Assembly (NCBI GenBank): GCA_016790765.1 | Contig: JAEUMZ010000108.1 | Location: 1 to 64,000, forward strand | Reading direction: 5' to 3' | Length of the DNA stretch: 64,000 nucleotides | Source: Betaproteobacteria bacterium | GTDB lineage: Bacteria > Pseudomonadota > Gammaproteobacteria > Burkholderiales > Usitatibacteraceae | Shown here: in pieces, positions 26,220 to 34,585 of the stretch | Layout of the letters: every line of letters starts with the position of its first letter | Numbering within the stretch: position 1 is the first letter of the stretch | Notes under the pieces: generated by a model | Told to the model about the DNA's origin: nothing | Seen by the model: only the letters and a program-made list of their open reading frames with translations | Databases searched by the model: none | Translations under genes and position numbers: made by a program

Positions 26220-26837
26220 ATGAGCAAAGCCTTCACCAGGGAAACGGATGGCGACGACGACGACCTCGAAGCCTCATCGACCCCTATTCCCACCGGCGGC
26301 AAGAACTACATCACGCCCCTCGGTCACCAGCGCCTCAAGGACGAACTGCTGTTCCTGCTCGACCGCGACCGGCCGGCCGTGACGGCGGCGGTGTCGTGGG
26401 CGGCCAAGAATGGCGACCGCAGCGAGAACGCCGATTACCAGTACGGCAAGAAGCGCCTGCGCGAGATTGATCGTCGCATCCGCTTCTTGTCAAAGCGGCT
26501 GGACAATGCCGAGGTGGTGGATCCCGCCGCGCCCCGCGATCAGGAGCTTGCCGAGCAGGTGTTCTTCGGCGCGACGGTGACCTACTCAAACGCCAAGGGC
26601 GAGGAGAACACGGTCACCATCGTCGGCATCGACGAAATCGACCTCGGAAAAAACCACATCAGCTGGGTTTCCCCGCTGGCCCGTGCACTCATGAAGGCGC
26701 GGGCCGGTGACACCGTGGTGCTGCGCGCGCCGGGTGGCGTGGAGGAACTCGAGGTCACCGACGTGCGCTATGGTCGTGTCGAGGTCGATCCGTTCGTGCC
26801 TTTGGCGACACACATGCCGAACGACAAGGCGTCCTGA
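26220..26837 (+). CDS. greB: Transcription elongation factor GreB
   Basis: GreB rescues backtracked RNA polymerase by stimulating transcript cleavage through the secondary channel. The 205-residue protein has an N-terminal coiled coil whose tip carries the acidic residues (GDRSENADYQYGKKRLREID), and a C-terminal FKBP-like domain (GATVTYSNAKGEENTVTIVG... ISWVSPLARALM). An unusual acidic N-terminal extension (GDDDDLE) precedes the family start. YQYGKKRL is the GreB rather than GreA form. The gene abuts the convergent phnE gene with no bases between stop codons. Confidence 0.95.
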   Translation: MSKAFTRETDGDDDDLEASSTPIPTGGKNYITPLGHQRLKDELLFLLDRDRPAVTAAVSWAAKNGDRSENADYQYGKKRLREIDRRIRFLSKRLDNAEVVDPAAPRDQELAEQVFFGATVTYSNAKGEENTVTIVGIDEIDLGKNHISWVSPLARALMKARAGDTVVLRAPGGVEELEVTDVRYGRVEVDPFVPLATHMPNDKAS

Positions 26838-27653
26838 TCAGATCAGCCGCCTGCGAATCAGCGTCACCGCCACCTCTGCGGCGATCACCACCACGAACAC
26901 GGCCGACAGCACCACCGCCACCTGGTCCCAGCGGAACAGGTTCATGGCGGTATCCATCGCCATGCCGATCCCGCCGGCTCCCACCAAGCCCAGCACGGCG
27001 GATTCGCGCACGTTGATGTCCCAGCGAAACAGCGCGATGGACCAGAACGCCGGCTTGACCTGCGGCCAGTAGCCTTTGAGGAAAATGCTCGCCTTGGAGG
27101 CGCCGGTGGCGGTCAATGCCTCGACAGGACCCCGGTGCGACTCCTCGAGCGCCTCACCGAACAGCTTGCCGACGAAGCCGACGGAGCGAAACGCGATCGC
27201 CATCGTGCCCGCCAGTGCACCTGGCCCGAAGATGCCAATGAACAGCAACGCCCAAACCAGCGTATTGACCGAGCGCGAGGCCACCAGCACGAACTTGGCA
27301 GCGAGGTTGATGGGCCAGAACGGCACCAAGTTGCGCGCGCTCAGGATCCCGACCGGCAGCGCAAAGGCCAGGCAGATCAGCGTGCCGAGGGTCGCGATGT
27401 TGAGCGTCTCGATCAGCGCCCCGTGCACGGACTTCGGGTAATAGGCAGCATCCATCGGCCACATGCGCACGAAGAAGTCCTTCAGTTGTGCGGGTGCGTC
27501 GTACAGGAACTCAGGAATGATCTCGATCGTCTTCAGCGACCACACCACCGCTGCCACGCAGACGAAGTAGAACCCGAAGCGCAGGATGCGCTGTTCCGGC
27601 GTATGGCGGACCCATTCGCGCTCCGCGGCTGTGCCGGGCAACGCGGCGCTCAT
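26838..27653 (-). CDS. phnE: Phosphonate-type ABC transporter permease PhnE
   Basis: This is the second of two permeases of a phosphonate/phosphite/phosphate importer. The 271-residue protein has about five or six membrane helices. The ABC-permease coupling loop is visible as EALEESHRGPVEALTATGASKASIF, and the PhnE-type end GLVGAGGIGMAMDTAMNLFRWDQVAVVL. Its ATG overlaps the stop of the preceding phnE (ATGA). It is the last gene of the phnD-phnD-phnC-phnE-phnE operon and faces greB. Confidence 0.92.
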   Translation of the reverse strand: MSAALPGTAAEREWVRHTPEQRILRFGFYFVCVAAVVWSLKTIEIIPEFLYDAPAQLKDFFVRMWPMDAAYYPKSVHGALIETLNIATLGTLICLAFALPVGILSARNLVPFWPINLAAKFVLVASRSVNTLVWALLFIGIFGPGALAGTMAIAFRSVGFVGKLFGEALEESHRGPVEALTATGASKASIFLKGYWPQVKPAFWSIALFRWDINVRESAVLGLVGAGGIGMAMDTAMNLFRWDQVAVVLSAVFVVVIAAEVAVTLIRRRLI

Positions 27654-28558
27654 GATCCCTCCATCGCGCCGAGGGCACGGTCGCGACGCTCTGGCTCAGT
27701 TTGGCCAAATCGGCGGCGAAACCATTCGATGACGGAGAGGTTTTCCGTGAACAGCGCCCGCACAAAACTGGACAGCACTTCGCCAAGCATGATCAGCGCG
27801 ATGATCGCAATGAGGATGGCGCACACGAAGTCGTAGTCGAAGCGCTGGAACGCGGCGAACAATGTGCCGCCGATGCCACCGGCGCCGACGATGCCGATCA
27901 TGGTCGAGTGCCGCAGGTTGGAGTCGAACTGGTAGGTGGCGAAACCGAGGAAGCGCGAGAACACCTGCGGCAACACGCCGAACAGGACCACGCTCATGAA
28001 CGAGGCGCCGGTCGCACGAATCGCCTCGACCTGCTTGGGGTTGATCTCCTCGATCGCCTCGGCGAACAGTTTCGACACGAAGCCGATCGAGCCGATCACC
28101 AGCGCGCCGATGCCCGCGATGGCGCCGAAACCGACCGCCTTCACGAAGATGATCGCCACCACCACCTCGTGGAACGAGCGCGACACGGCGATCAACCCGC
28201 GCGCCGGCCACACCACCCACGCCGGCATGAGGTTGCGGGCTGCCATGAGGCCGATCGGCAGCGACAAGGCGATGCCCAGCAGCGTGGCGATGAAGGTGAT
28301 CTGCAGGCTTTCCTTCATGCCGATGAGCAGCGATTCCCACTTGTCGCCGCCGGCGTCAGGCGGAAACATGCGGCCGAGGAACTTGGCGGCGTTGTCGATG
28401 CCGGCCGCAAAACGCGCCCAAGTCACATCGAGCTGCCCGACCGCCCAGACGACGTAGATCGCGAGCAGGATCCAGCCGATGCGCGCGGGCCAATGGGTCG
28501 GAAAGGCTCGGTGAGTCGGGGCTCGGGGCTGGGGGCTCGGGGCTGGGGATTGGTGCAT
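27650..28558 (-). CDS. phnE: Phosphonate-type ABC transporter permease PhnE
   Basis: The 302-residue inner-membrane permease pairs with the next phnE as the transport channel. The cytoplasmic loop EAIEEINPKQVEAIRATGASFMSV and the GIVGAGGIGGTLFAAFQRFDYD segment are family markers. The first residues (MHQSPAPSPQPRAP) are low in complexity because they are encoded by a G-rich tract; the first membrane helix begins at about residue 28. No other ATG is available, so the start at 28558 stands, though an unusual codon further in cannot be excluded. A 120-bp gap separates it from phnC. Confidence 0.9.
   Translation of the reverse strand: MHQSPAPSPQPRAPTHRAFPTHWPARIGWILLAIYVVWAVGQLDVTWARFAAGIDNAAKFLGRMFPPDAGGDKWESLLIGMKESLQITFIATLLGIALSLPIGLMAARNLMPAWVVWPARGLIAVSRSFHEVVVAIIFVKAVGFGAIAGIGALVIGSIGFVSKLFAEAIEEINPKQVEAIRATGASFMSVVLFGVLPQVFSRFLGFATYQFDSNLRHSTMIGIVGAGGIGGTLFAAFQRFDYDFVCAILIAIIALIMLGEVLSSFVRALFTENLSVIEWFRRRFGQTEPERRDRALGAMEGS
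28518..28552 (+). repeat. G-rich tract, first arm of an inverted repeat
   Basis: Five runs of four or five G lie within 31 bases (28518-28548), followed by ATTGG. The tract overlaps the first codons of phnE on the other strand. A reverse-complement relative lies at 28643-28673. Confidence 0.7.
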
Positions 28559-28642
28559 GTCGATGATTTATCGAAGTTGGCTCAGTGCAATCGCGTTGAG
28601 AAGTAGTTGCCCTTTGCGAGGGCATTCAACGAGGCCAGGCAA

Positions 28643-28673
28643 CCCCAGCCCCCAATCCCCAGCCCCCAGCCCC
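28643..28673 (-). repeat. C-rich tract, second arm of an inverted repeat
   Basis: Runs of four and five C separated by AG or AAT. Read on the minus strand it gives the same GGGGCTGGGGATTGG words as the first arm, about 90 bp away. It lies just after the phnC stop. Confidence 0.7.
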
Positions 28674-28678
28674 GCACG

Positions 28679-29440
28679 TCAATGCAGCCAATCCTCGCCG
28701 CCGTAGATCTCTTTCAAGTGCGTTTCGCTGAGACTGGCCGGTGGCCCGTCGAACACCACCTTGCCGCCGGTCATGCCGATCATGCGATGGCAGAACCGCT
28801 TGGCCAGTTCGACGTTGTGGATGTTGACGATGACCGGGATGTTGCGCTTGCCGGCCAGCTCGGCCATCAGCTCCATGATTTCGACCGACGTCTTCGGGTC
28901 GAGCGAGGAGGTTGGCTCATCCGCGAGCAGGATGTCCGGGTGCTGCATCAGGGCGCGCGCAATGCCGACGCGTTGGCGCTGCCCGCCGGACAGCGAGTCG
29001 GCCCGCTGGTGCGCGAATGCGCCCAGCCCCACGGCGTCGAGCAACTGGAAGGCCTCGGCGATGTCGGCCGCGCTGAATCGCCGCAACCACGCCTGGAACG
29101 CGTTCATGTAGCCCAGGCGCCCGGTGAGCACGTTCTCCATCACCGTCAGGCGTTCGACGAGGTTGTATTCCTGGAACACCATGCCGATCTTGCGCCGCGC
29201 ATTGCGCAAGTCCGCGCCCTTCAGCGTGGCCAGGTCCAGGCCCTGGAAGCGGATCTCGCCCGCAGTCGGCTCCACCAGCCGGTTGATGCAGCGGATCAGC
29301 GTGGACTTGCCGGTGCCCGACGGCCCGATGATCGCGGTGATGCCTTCCCCTTCGATCGACAGGTCGATGCCCTTCAATACCGGGACGCCTTTCTTGTATT
29401 CCTTGACGAGGCCCTTGATTTCGATGGTGCGGTCGGTCAT
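28679..29440 (-). CDS. phnC: Phosphonate-type ABC transporter ATP-binding protein
   Basis: The 253-residue cytoplasmic ATPase powers the importer. Walker A is [17 protein letters not shown], the Q-loop is FQEYNLVE, the ABC signature [15 protein letters not shown], Walker [13 protein letters not shown], and the H-loop [10 protein letters not shown]. The signature and the helical domain ([15 protein letters not shown]) are those of PhnC. It follows the second phnD by six bases. Presence of two binding proteins and two permeases makes a complete importer with this one ATPase. Confidence 0.95.
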   Translation of the reverse strand: MTDRTIEIKGLVKEYKKGVPVLKGIDLSIEGEGITAIIGPSGTGKSTLIRCINRLVEPTAGEIRFQGLDLATLKGADLRNARRKIGMVFQEYNLVERLTVMENVLTGRLGYMNAFQAWLRRFSAADIAEAFQLLDAVGLGAFAHQRADSLSGGQRQRVGIARALMQHPDILLADEPTSSLDPKTSVEIMELMAELAGKRNIPVIVNIHNVELAKRFCHRMIGMTGGKVVFDGPPASLSETHLKEIYGGEDWLH

Positions 29441-29446
29441 GTCAGG

Positions 29447-30493
29447 TCACTTTCCGGCTTGGGGTTGTTCGCGCGCCTTGCGCGCCTCGAATCCGGCGCG
29501 GGTGTGCACTTCGCCGCTGGCGGCAGCCACGCGGCGCACCGGCTCGAAGTCTTTTCGATAGTCGAGCGGCACGAACCGGTCCGCGCCGCGGAACGCGCCG
29601 GACAGCTCGGCCGGAAAGCGGAAGCCGAACGTGCATTCGCGGATTTTTCCCGCCAGCGCCGGATCGAGGTCATGGGCGTACGACAGGCTCCCGGCGGGAA
29701 ACGGGGGGCTAGTAAAGAGCGTGCGGAACGCGCCGGCCTTCACGACGCCGCGCTGTTCCATGCGCGTCAGCACGTCGTCGGCGATGGCGCCGGCATCGTA
29801 GTCCTTGTTGAGCACACCCATGATCGAGTTGTCGTGCTTGCCGGAATAGGCCACCGTGTAGTCCTTGTCCGGGACCAGGCCGGCCGCAGGAAACAGGGCG
29901 CGCGGCGCCAGGTTGCCGGAATTCGAAGACGGCGACACGTGTGCGATCTTGCGGCCCTTGAGGTCCGCGAGCGCCTTGTAGGGGCTGTCCGCCCGCACCA
30001 CGACGATCAGCCGGTAGGCGACCAACCCGTCCTTGACCGTGCCGTGGATCGCAAACGGCACCATGCCACCGACATTGACCGAGAATGGCGTGTCCCCCGC
30101 CGAGACCAAGCCCAGTTGCACGCGGCCCGAGCGCATGGCCTCGATCGAGGCTGCCGAAGAATGCACCTGGAAGAACTTCACGCGCTTGCCCGTGCATTGG
30201 GCCAGGTGCGTCAGGTACGGTTGCCACAGCCGCTCGTATACCACGGCATCCTCCTGGGGCGAATAGCTCATCAAGAGCGTCGTGGGCGTCCTCAATCGCT
30301 TCGGATCGGTGGGCGCGTCTGCGATCAGGTCGCCGTTGGCGTCACAGTACAGGGCATCGAGTTCGCCACGCTGGCTGCAGGCGGCCGGTGCTGCGACCGC
30401 GGGGAGGGCCGGCAACACCGCCAACGCCAACAGCACGGCAGGCCACGCCGCCGGCACGCGTGCCGGGATCGACGAGGTCGCCGCGTGCTGCAC
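29447..30493 (-). CDS. phnD: PhnD-like phosphonate/phosphite-binding periplasmic protein, second copy
   Basis: The 348-residue protein starts at a GTG at 30493 and has a signal peptide ending near AVAAPA. It is a PhnD-type substrate-binding protein: YSPQEDAVVYERLWQPYLTHL, the SAASIEAMRSGRVQLG helix, SPSSNSGNLAPRALFP (binding-pocket serines) and YSGKHDNSIMGVLNKDYDAGA. It is a paralogue of the gene 26 bp upstream, sharing a cysteine-containing N-terminal CxHRGDLD/CSQRGELD motif. Two different binding proteins may widen the range of ligands. Substrate (phosphonate, phosphite, phosphate) is not decided by the sequence. Confidence 0.9.
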   Translation of the reverse strand: MQHAATSSIPARVPAAWPAVLLALAVLPALPAVAAPAACSQRGELDALYCDANGDLIADAPTDPKRLRTPTTLLMSYSPQEDAVVYERLWQPYLTHLAQCTGKRVKFFQVHSSAASIEAMRSGRVQLGLVSAGDTPFSVNVGGMVPFAIHGTVKDGLVAYRLIVVVRADSPYKALADLKGRKIAHVSPSSNSGNLAPRALFPAAGLVPDKDYTVAYSGKHDNSIMGVLNKDYDAGAIADDVLTRMEQRGVVKAGAFRTLFTSPPFPAGSLSYAHDLDPALAGKIRECTFGFRFPAELSGAFRGADRFVPLDYRKDFEPVRRVAAASGEVHTRAGFEARKAREQPQAGK

Positions 30494-30519
30494 CGGTGCC
30501 GTCCGGGGGATGACGGCGC

Positions 30520-31548
30520 TCAGGGCTTCTTGGCCGCCTCCGCCGCCTTCTTGGCCGCCGCTTCGGCTTCCTTGGCCGATTGCTTGTCGTAGTTGGCGCG
30601 ATTGAACGCCTCACCCGATCCTTCCGCCACCTTGCGCACGACGTCCCAGTCCTTCTGGAACGTCACCGGGAAGAAGCGGTCCGCACCGTCGAAGTTTTTT
30701 TGCATGTCGGCCGTGAAGCGGTAGTCGTAGAAGCACTTCACCATCTTCTTGGCCAGGTCCGGATCGAGGTCGTGCGCATGGGCAAAGGAGGAGGTCGGGA
30801 ATTTTTGCGAGCGATAGATCACGCGGAAATCGTCCTCCTTGATCTGCCCGCGCGTGCCCATGCGGTGAAAGACGTCGGAGGCCACGGCCGCCGCGTCGTA
30901 GTCGCCCGACTGCACGCCCATCACGCTCTGGTCGTGCTTGCCGGAAAAGAGGATCTTGTAATCCTTGTCCGGGATGAGGCCCTCGGCGGGAAACAGGGCC
31001 AGCGGGGCCATGTGGCCGGAGTTGGAGGATGGCGAGGTGTGCGCGAGCTTCTTGCCCTTCAGGTCGGCGAGCTTCATGTATGGCGACGCCTTTTTCACCA
31101 CCACGATCAGGTTGTAGCCTTGGAATTCCTTCTCCGTGCCTTTGACCGCGAATGGCACCGCGCCGGCCAGGTTGACTGCAAACGCCGTCGGGCCGGTGGA
31201 GAAGCCGCCCACGTGCAGGCGCCCCGAACGCATGGCCTCGATCTCGGCCGCGTTCGATTGCACCTGGTAGAACACCACTTTCTTGTCCAGGCACTTCCCC
31301 AGGTAATCGGTGAACGGCGCGAACGCCTTCTGGTACACCGCCGGATCCTCCACCGGTGTATAGGTGAACACGATGGTCGAGGGGTTCTTCCACTTCGCCT
31401 TGTCCTTCGGCGCATCCGCCACCATGTCCTTGTTCTCGTCGCAGAACAGGGTGTCGAGGTCGCCGCGATGCTTGCATTCCTGGGCCACGGCCGCAGTGGC
31501 GCTGAGGGCCAACGCAAAGGCGGCGAGCAGGGCATGTGCGCGTTTCAT
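30520..31548 (-). CDS. phnD: PhnD-like phosphonate/phosphite-binding periplasmic protein, first copy
   Basis: The start at 31548 follows AGGAG with good spacing and gives 342 residues with the signal peptide MKRAHALLAAFALALSATAA. The upstream TTG-started extension is ignored. The mature protein shows VFTYTPVEDPAVYQKAF, NAAEIEAMRSGRLHVG, SPSSNSGHMAPLALFP and FSGKHDQSVMGVQSGDYDAAA. The tail is a short Ala/Lys/Glu-rich helix (SAKEAEAAAKKAAEAAKKP) absent from the second copy. As first gene of the operon it is likely the most highly expressed. Confidence 0.92.
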   Translation of the reverse strand: MKRAHALLAAFALALSATAAVAQECKHRGDLDTLFCDENKDMVADAPKDKAKWKNPSTIVFTYTPVEDPAVYQKAFAPFTDYLGKCLDKKVVFYQVQSNAAEIEAMRSGRLHVGGFSTGPTAFAVNLAGAVPFAVKGTEKEFQGYNLIVVVKKASPYMKLADLKGKKLAHTSPSSNSGHMAPLALFPAEGLIPDKDYKILFSGKHDQSVMGVQSGDYDAAAVASDVFHRMGTRGQIKEDDFRVIYRSQKFPTSSFAHAHDLDPDLAKKMVKCFYDYRFTADMQKNFDGADRFFPVTFQKDWDVVRKVAEGSGEAFNRANYDKQSAKEAEAAAKKAAEAAKKP

Positions 31549-31692
31549 CGGTTTCTCCTTTGACAATGGGGGGCGGGTCCGGATTGGCGCCGATTATTGC
31601 AGTTTGACCCGGGCCGCGCCAACACGGGGCAAGACGCGGCAATGCGTGCTTTCCTGAGAGAATGCGCGCCTGTATTCGAAGAGGTTGGTTCC

Positions 31693-32643
31693 ATGCGCTT
31701 CATGATCTTGTGGCTCTCCGGGTTGTGGATGAGCGTCGCGATGCCGGTGCAAGTTTCTGCCGCGCCGTCGCCGGCGCCGCAACCGGTCGTGGACGCGCCC
31801 GCGCAGCCGGCGACCTCCCCATCCGCTGTCTCGCGGAAGTCGTTTCTGTGGGCGGTCAAGTCCCCGACCAATACGGTGTACTTGTTCGGCACCATCCATG
31901 TCGGCCGGCGCGATTTCTATCCCCTGCCGGAGGCCGTGGAAGCGGCCCTGAAGGCATCGCCCAAAGTCGTGGTGGAGGCCGACATCTCGGATGCGTCGGG
32001 ACTTGCCGACCTGCCGGCATTGATGACCTATGCCCCGCCCGACACACTGGACAAGAACATCCCCGCGGAATTGTCGGACCGGCTGCAGGCGCAGCTTGCG
32101 CGCCTGAAGATCGCACCGGCCGCAGTGAACGCCCTGCGGCCGTTCATGGTGGCCGGCCTGTTGTCGGTCAGTGAATTCGGCCGCATCGGCTACGATGCTG
32201 CGCAGGGCGTCGATGCCTACGTCATCAAGAGTGCCAAGGCGGCCATGAAGCCGGTGCTGCAACTGGAATCGGTCAGGGGACAGATCAGCCTGCTGGCCGG
32301 GATGCCCAAGGACATCCAGGTCGCCTTCCTGGAGAACACCATTGCCGGCCTCGAACGGGGCAAGTCGGCCGACCAGGTCATCGGCGTGATCAATGCCTGG
32401 CAGTCGGGCGATGCGAGGCTGATGCAGGAAGTCGCGGACGAGGCCAACCGCGGCCTGCGCAAGCTCGAGCAACTCGATGAGCTCCTTCTCCACGGGCGCA
32501 ACCGCGACATGCTGTCGAAAATCGAGGGCTTCCTCGCCGACAAGGACGCGCACTTTGTCGCGGTGGGCTCCCTGCACCTGACCGGCGCGCGCGGGCTGCT
32601 GGCGCTGCTCGCCGGCAAGGGCTATGAAATCAAGCAGCTATGA
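31693..32643 (+). CDS. TraB/GumN family protein
   Basis: The 316-residue protein has a signal peptide (MRFMILWLSGLWMSVAMPVQVSA) and one TraB/GumN (Tiki-like) domain. The two conserved metal-binding blocks are GTIHVGRRDFYPLP and the C-terminal VGSLHLTGARGLL. The family includes Wnt-cleaving metalloproteases in animals and the xanthan-cluster GumN; bacterial roles are mostly unknown. The start at 31693 is the ATG before the signal peptide. It diverges from the phn operon and precedes the ThDP enzyme by 13 bp, so those two form an operon. Confidence 0.86.
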   Translation: MRFMILWLSGLWMSVAMPVQVSAAPSPAPQPVVDAPAQPATSPSAVSRKSFLWAVKSPTNTVYLFGTIHVGRRDFYPLPEAVEAALKASPKVVVEADISDASGLADLPALMTYAPPDTLDKNIPAELSDRLQAQLARLKIAPAAVNALRPFMVAGLLSVSEFGRIGYDAAQGVDAYVIKSAKAAMKPVLQLESVRGQISLLAGMPKDIQVAFLENTIAGLERGKSADQVIGVINAWQSGDARLMQEVADEANRGLRKLEQLDELLLHGRNRDMLSKIEGFLADKDAHFVAVGSLHLTGARGLLALLAGKGYEIKQL

Positions 32644-32656
32644 GGGCGGTCTTCAG

Positions 32657-34327
32657 ATGAGCAGTGTCATGAAACCCCGCAACGGCGGGCAAATCCTGGT
32701 CGATCAGCTTCTCATCCATGGCGCGGACCTGGCCTTTTGCGTGCCCGGTGAAAGCTACCTGCCGGTCCTGGACGCGTTGTACGCGCATCGCGATCGCATC
32801 GAGCTCATCACCTGCCGGCACGAATCCGGCGCAGCCAACATGGCGGAGGCGGATGGCAAGATGACCGGCCGGCCGGGGCTGTGCTTCGTCACGCGCGGCC
32901 CCGGGGCGACCAATGCGTCGATCGGCGTGCACACGGCGTTCCAGGATTCCACTCCCATGATCCTGTTCATCGGCCAGGTGGGCAACGACTTTGTCGAGCG
33001 CGAGGCGTTCCAGGAAATCGACTACCGGCGCATGTTTGGCCAGATGGCCAAGTGGGTGGCGCAAATCGACCGTGCTGACCGCATCCCCGAATTCATCGCC
33101 CATGCGTACCAGGTGGCCACCAGCGGACGCATGGGGCCGGTGGTGCTGGCGCTGCCGGAAGACACGCTGGGCGCCTCCGCAACGGTGGCCGATGCGCGCG
33201 CCTGGCAGCGCGTGGAATCCGCGCCCACCGAAGAGGCGATGATGCGGCTCACCGGCATGCTCCAGCACGCGGAGCGGCCGTTCGTGATCGCCGGTGGCGG
33301 CGGCTGGAACGCCGCGTCGGTCGCCGACCTTCGGCAGTTCTCCGAAGTGCAGCACCTTCCGGTCGGCTGCGCGTTCCGCTTCCAGGACCTGTTCGACAAT
33401 GCGCACCCGAACTACGCGGGTGATGTGGGCATCGGCATCAACCCGGCATTGGCCGCGCGCATCCGCGACGCCGACCTGGTGTTGGCCATCGGCCCGCGGC
33501 TGGGCGAGATGACCACCAGCGGTTACTCGGTCATCGAGGCGCCGGTGCCGAGGCAGAAGCTGGTACACGTGCACAGCGGCCCCGAGGAATTGGGCCGCGT
33601 CTACCAGGCGGACCTGATGATCCACGCCACGATGGGGGCGTTTGCCCGCCGGCTGGCGGCACTGCCGCGCCTGACGCCGCCATCGGTCGATGCGCGCGTG
33701 GGTGCCGCGCGCGGCGAGTACGAGGCGTGGCAGGGGCGCAGGCAGGTGCCCGGCAAGGTGCAGATGTGGGACGTGATGCAGGTGCTCGACCGCATGCTGC
33801 CGGCGGACGCCATCCTCACCAACGGGGCCGGCAACTATGCCACCTGGCTGCACCGCTTTCACCGCTATCGCGGATTCCGCACGCAGCTGGCGCCGACCTC
33901 CGGCGCGATGGGCTATGGCGTGCCGGCCGCGCTGGGCGCGAAGGCGCGTGACCGGGGCCGCACCGTGGTTGCGTTCGCCGGGGATGGCTGCTTCCTGATG
34001 ACCGCCCAGGAACTGGCCACGGCCGTGCACCACCAGTTGGCGGTGATTTTCATCGTGGTCAACAACAACATGTACGGCACCATCCGCATGCACCAGGAGC
34101 GCGAGTTTCCCGGGCGCGTGCACGGCACGGCGTTGACCAATCCGGATTTCGCGGCCTTCGCGCGGTCGTTCGGCGTCGAAGGCGAGATCGTTGAATCGAC
34201 TGCACAGTTCGAGCCGGCGCTTGCGCGCGCGCTGTCTGCGGGCAAGCCGTCGCTGATCGAGATCCGCCTCGATCCCGAGGCCATCACGCCCAACGCCACG
34301 CTGTCGCAGATCCGCGACCGGGCCTAG
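32657..34327 (+). CDS. Acetolactate synthase large subunit-like ThDP enzyme
   Basis: The 556-residue enzyme has the three domains of the ThDP pyruvate-decarboxylating family. The catalytic Glu is in CRHESGAANMAEADG; the FAD-type middle domain is at about 190-330; and the ThDP/Mg motif is GDGCFLMTAQELATAVHHQL...VNNN. It resembles the group annotated as acetolactate synthase-like or benzoylformate decarboxylase-like, but no small regulatory subunit gene (ilvH) is near, so a biosynthetic IlvB role is doubtful. The start at 32657 is the first ATG; SD is weak. Its substrate is unresolved. Confidence 0.85.
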   Translation: MSSVMKPRNGGQILVDQLLIHGADLAFCVPGESYLPVLDALYAHRDRIELITCRHESGAANMAEADGKMTGRPGLCFVTRGPGATNASIGVHTAFQDSTPMILFIGQVGNDFVEREAFQEIDYRRMFGQMAKWVAQIDRADRIPEFIAHAYQVATSGRMGPVVLALPEDTLGASATVADARAWQRVESAPTEEAMMRLTGMLQHAERPFVIAGGGGWNAASVADLRQFSEVQHLPVGCAFRFQDLFDNAHPNYAGDVGIGINPALAARIRDADLVLAIGPRLGEMTTSGYSVIEAPVPRQKLVHVHSGPEELGRVYQADLMIHATMGAFARRLAALPRLTPPSVDARVGAARGEYEAWQGRRQVPGKVQMWDVMQVLDRMLPADAILTNGAGNYATWLHRFHRYRGFRTQLAPTSGAMGYGVPAALGAKARDRGRTVVAFAGDGCFLMTAQELATAVHHQLAVIFIVVNNNMYGTIRMHQEREFPGRVHGTALTNPDFAAFARSFGVEGEIVESTAQFEPALARALSAGKPSLIEIRLDPEAITPNATLSQIRDRA

Positions 34328-34364
34328 GGTGGGGGCGCCGCCCCGGCGTGATCGAAGGCCGCAG

Positions 34365-34393
34365 AAAAAAAGCGGGCCACCAAAGGTGGCCCG
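34365..34393 (-). terminator. Intrinsic terminator on the minus strand with no obvious parent gene
   Basis: The 9-bp perfect stem CGGGCCACC / GGTGGCCCG with loop AAA is followed, on the minus strand, by GC and seven T residues (A-tract 34365-34371 on the plus strand). The plus-strand side has no T-tract. No minus-strand gene ends here, so it may close an antisense or small RNA. Confidence 0.7.
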
Positions 34394-34556
34394 GCAACAA
34401 TGCTACTCACTCACTCCAAGGAGATACTCACAACGGAACTGCCGACAACCCGAATGCCATGTCGTTTCCGACGTGCCGGCGGTTCGCTCGCCCGAACCGC
34501 CAACGCCTTCACGTTACGCCGGATGGAGTCCGAAGTCTGTGAAATAGTTCCCAGAA

Positions 34557-34585
34557 CTTGAAAAATTGCCGGGGGCCCCCATGTG
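34557..34585 (+). promoter_or_regulatory. Sigma-32 (heat-shock) type promoter of htpG
   Basis: CTTGAAA at 34557-34563 and CCCCATGTG at 34577-34585 are separated by 13 bp, closely matching the known RpoH consensus (CTTGAAA and CCCCATnT). The start of transcription would be near 34592, about 40 nt before the htpG ATG. Confidence 0.82.
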
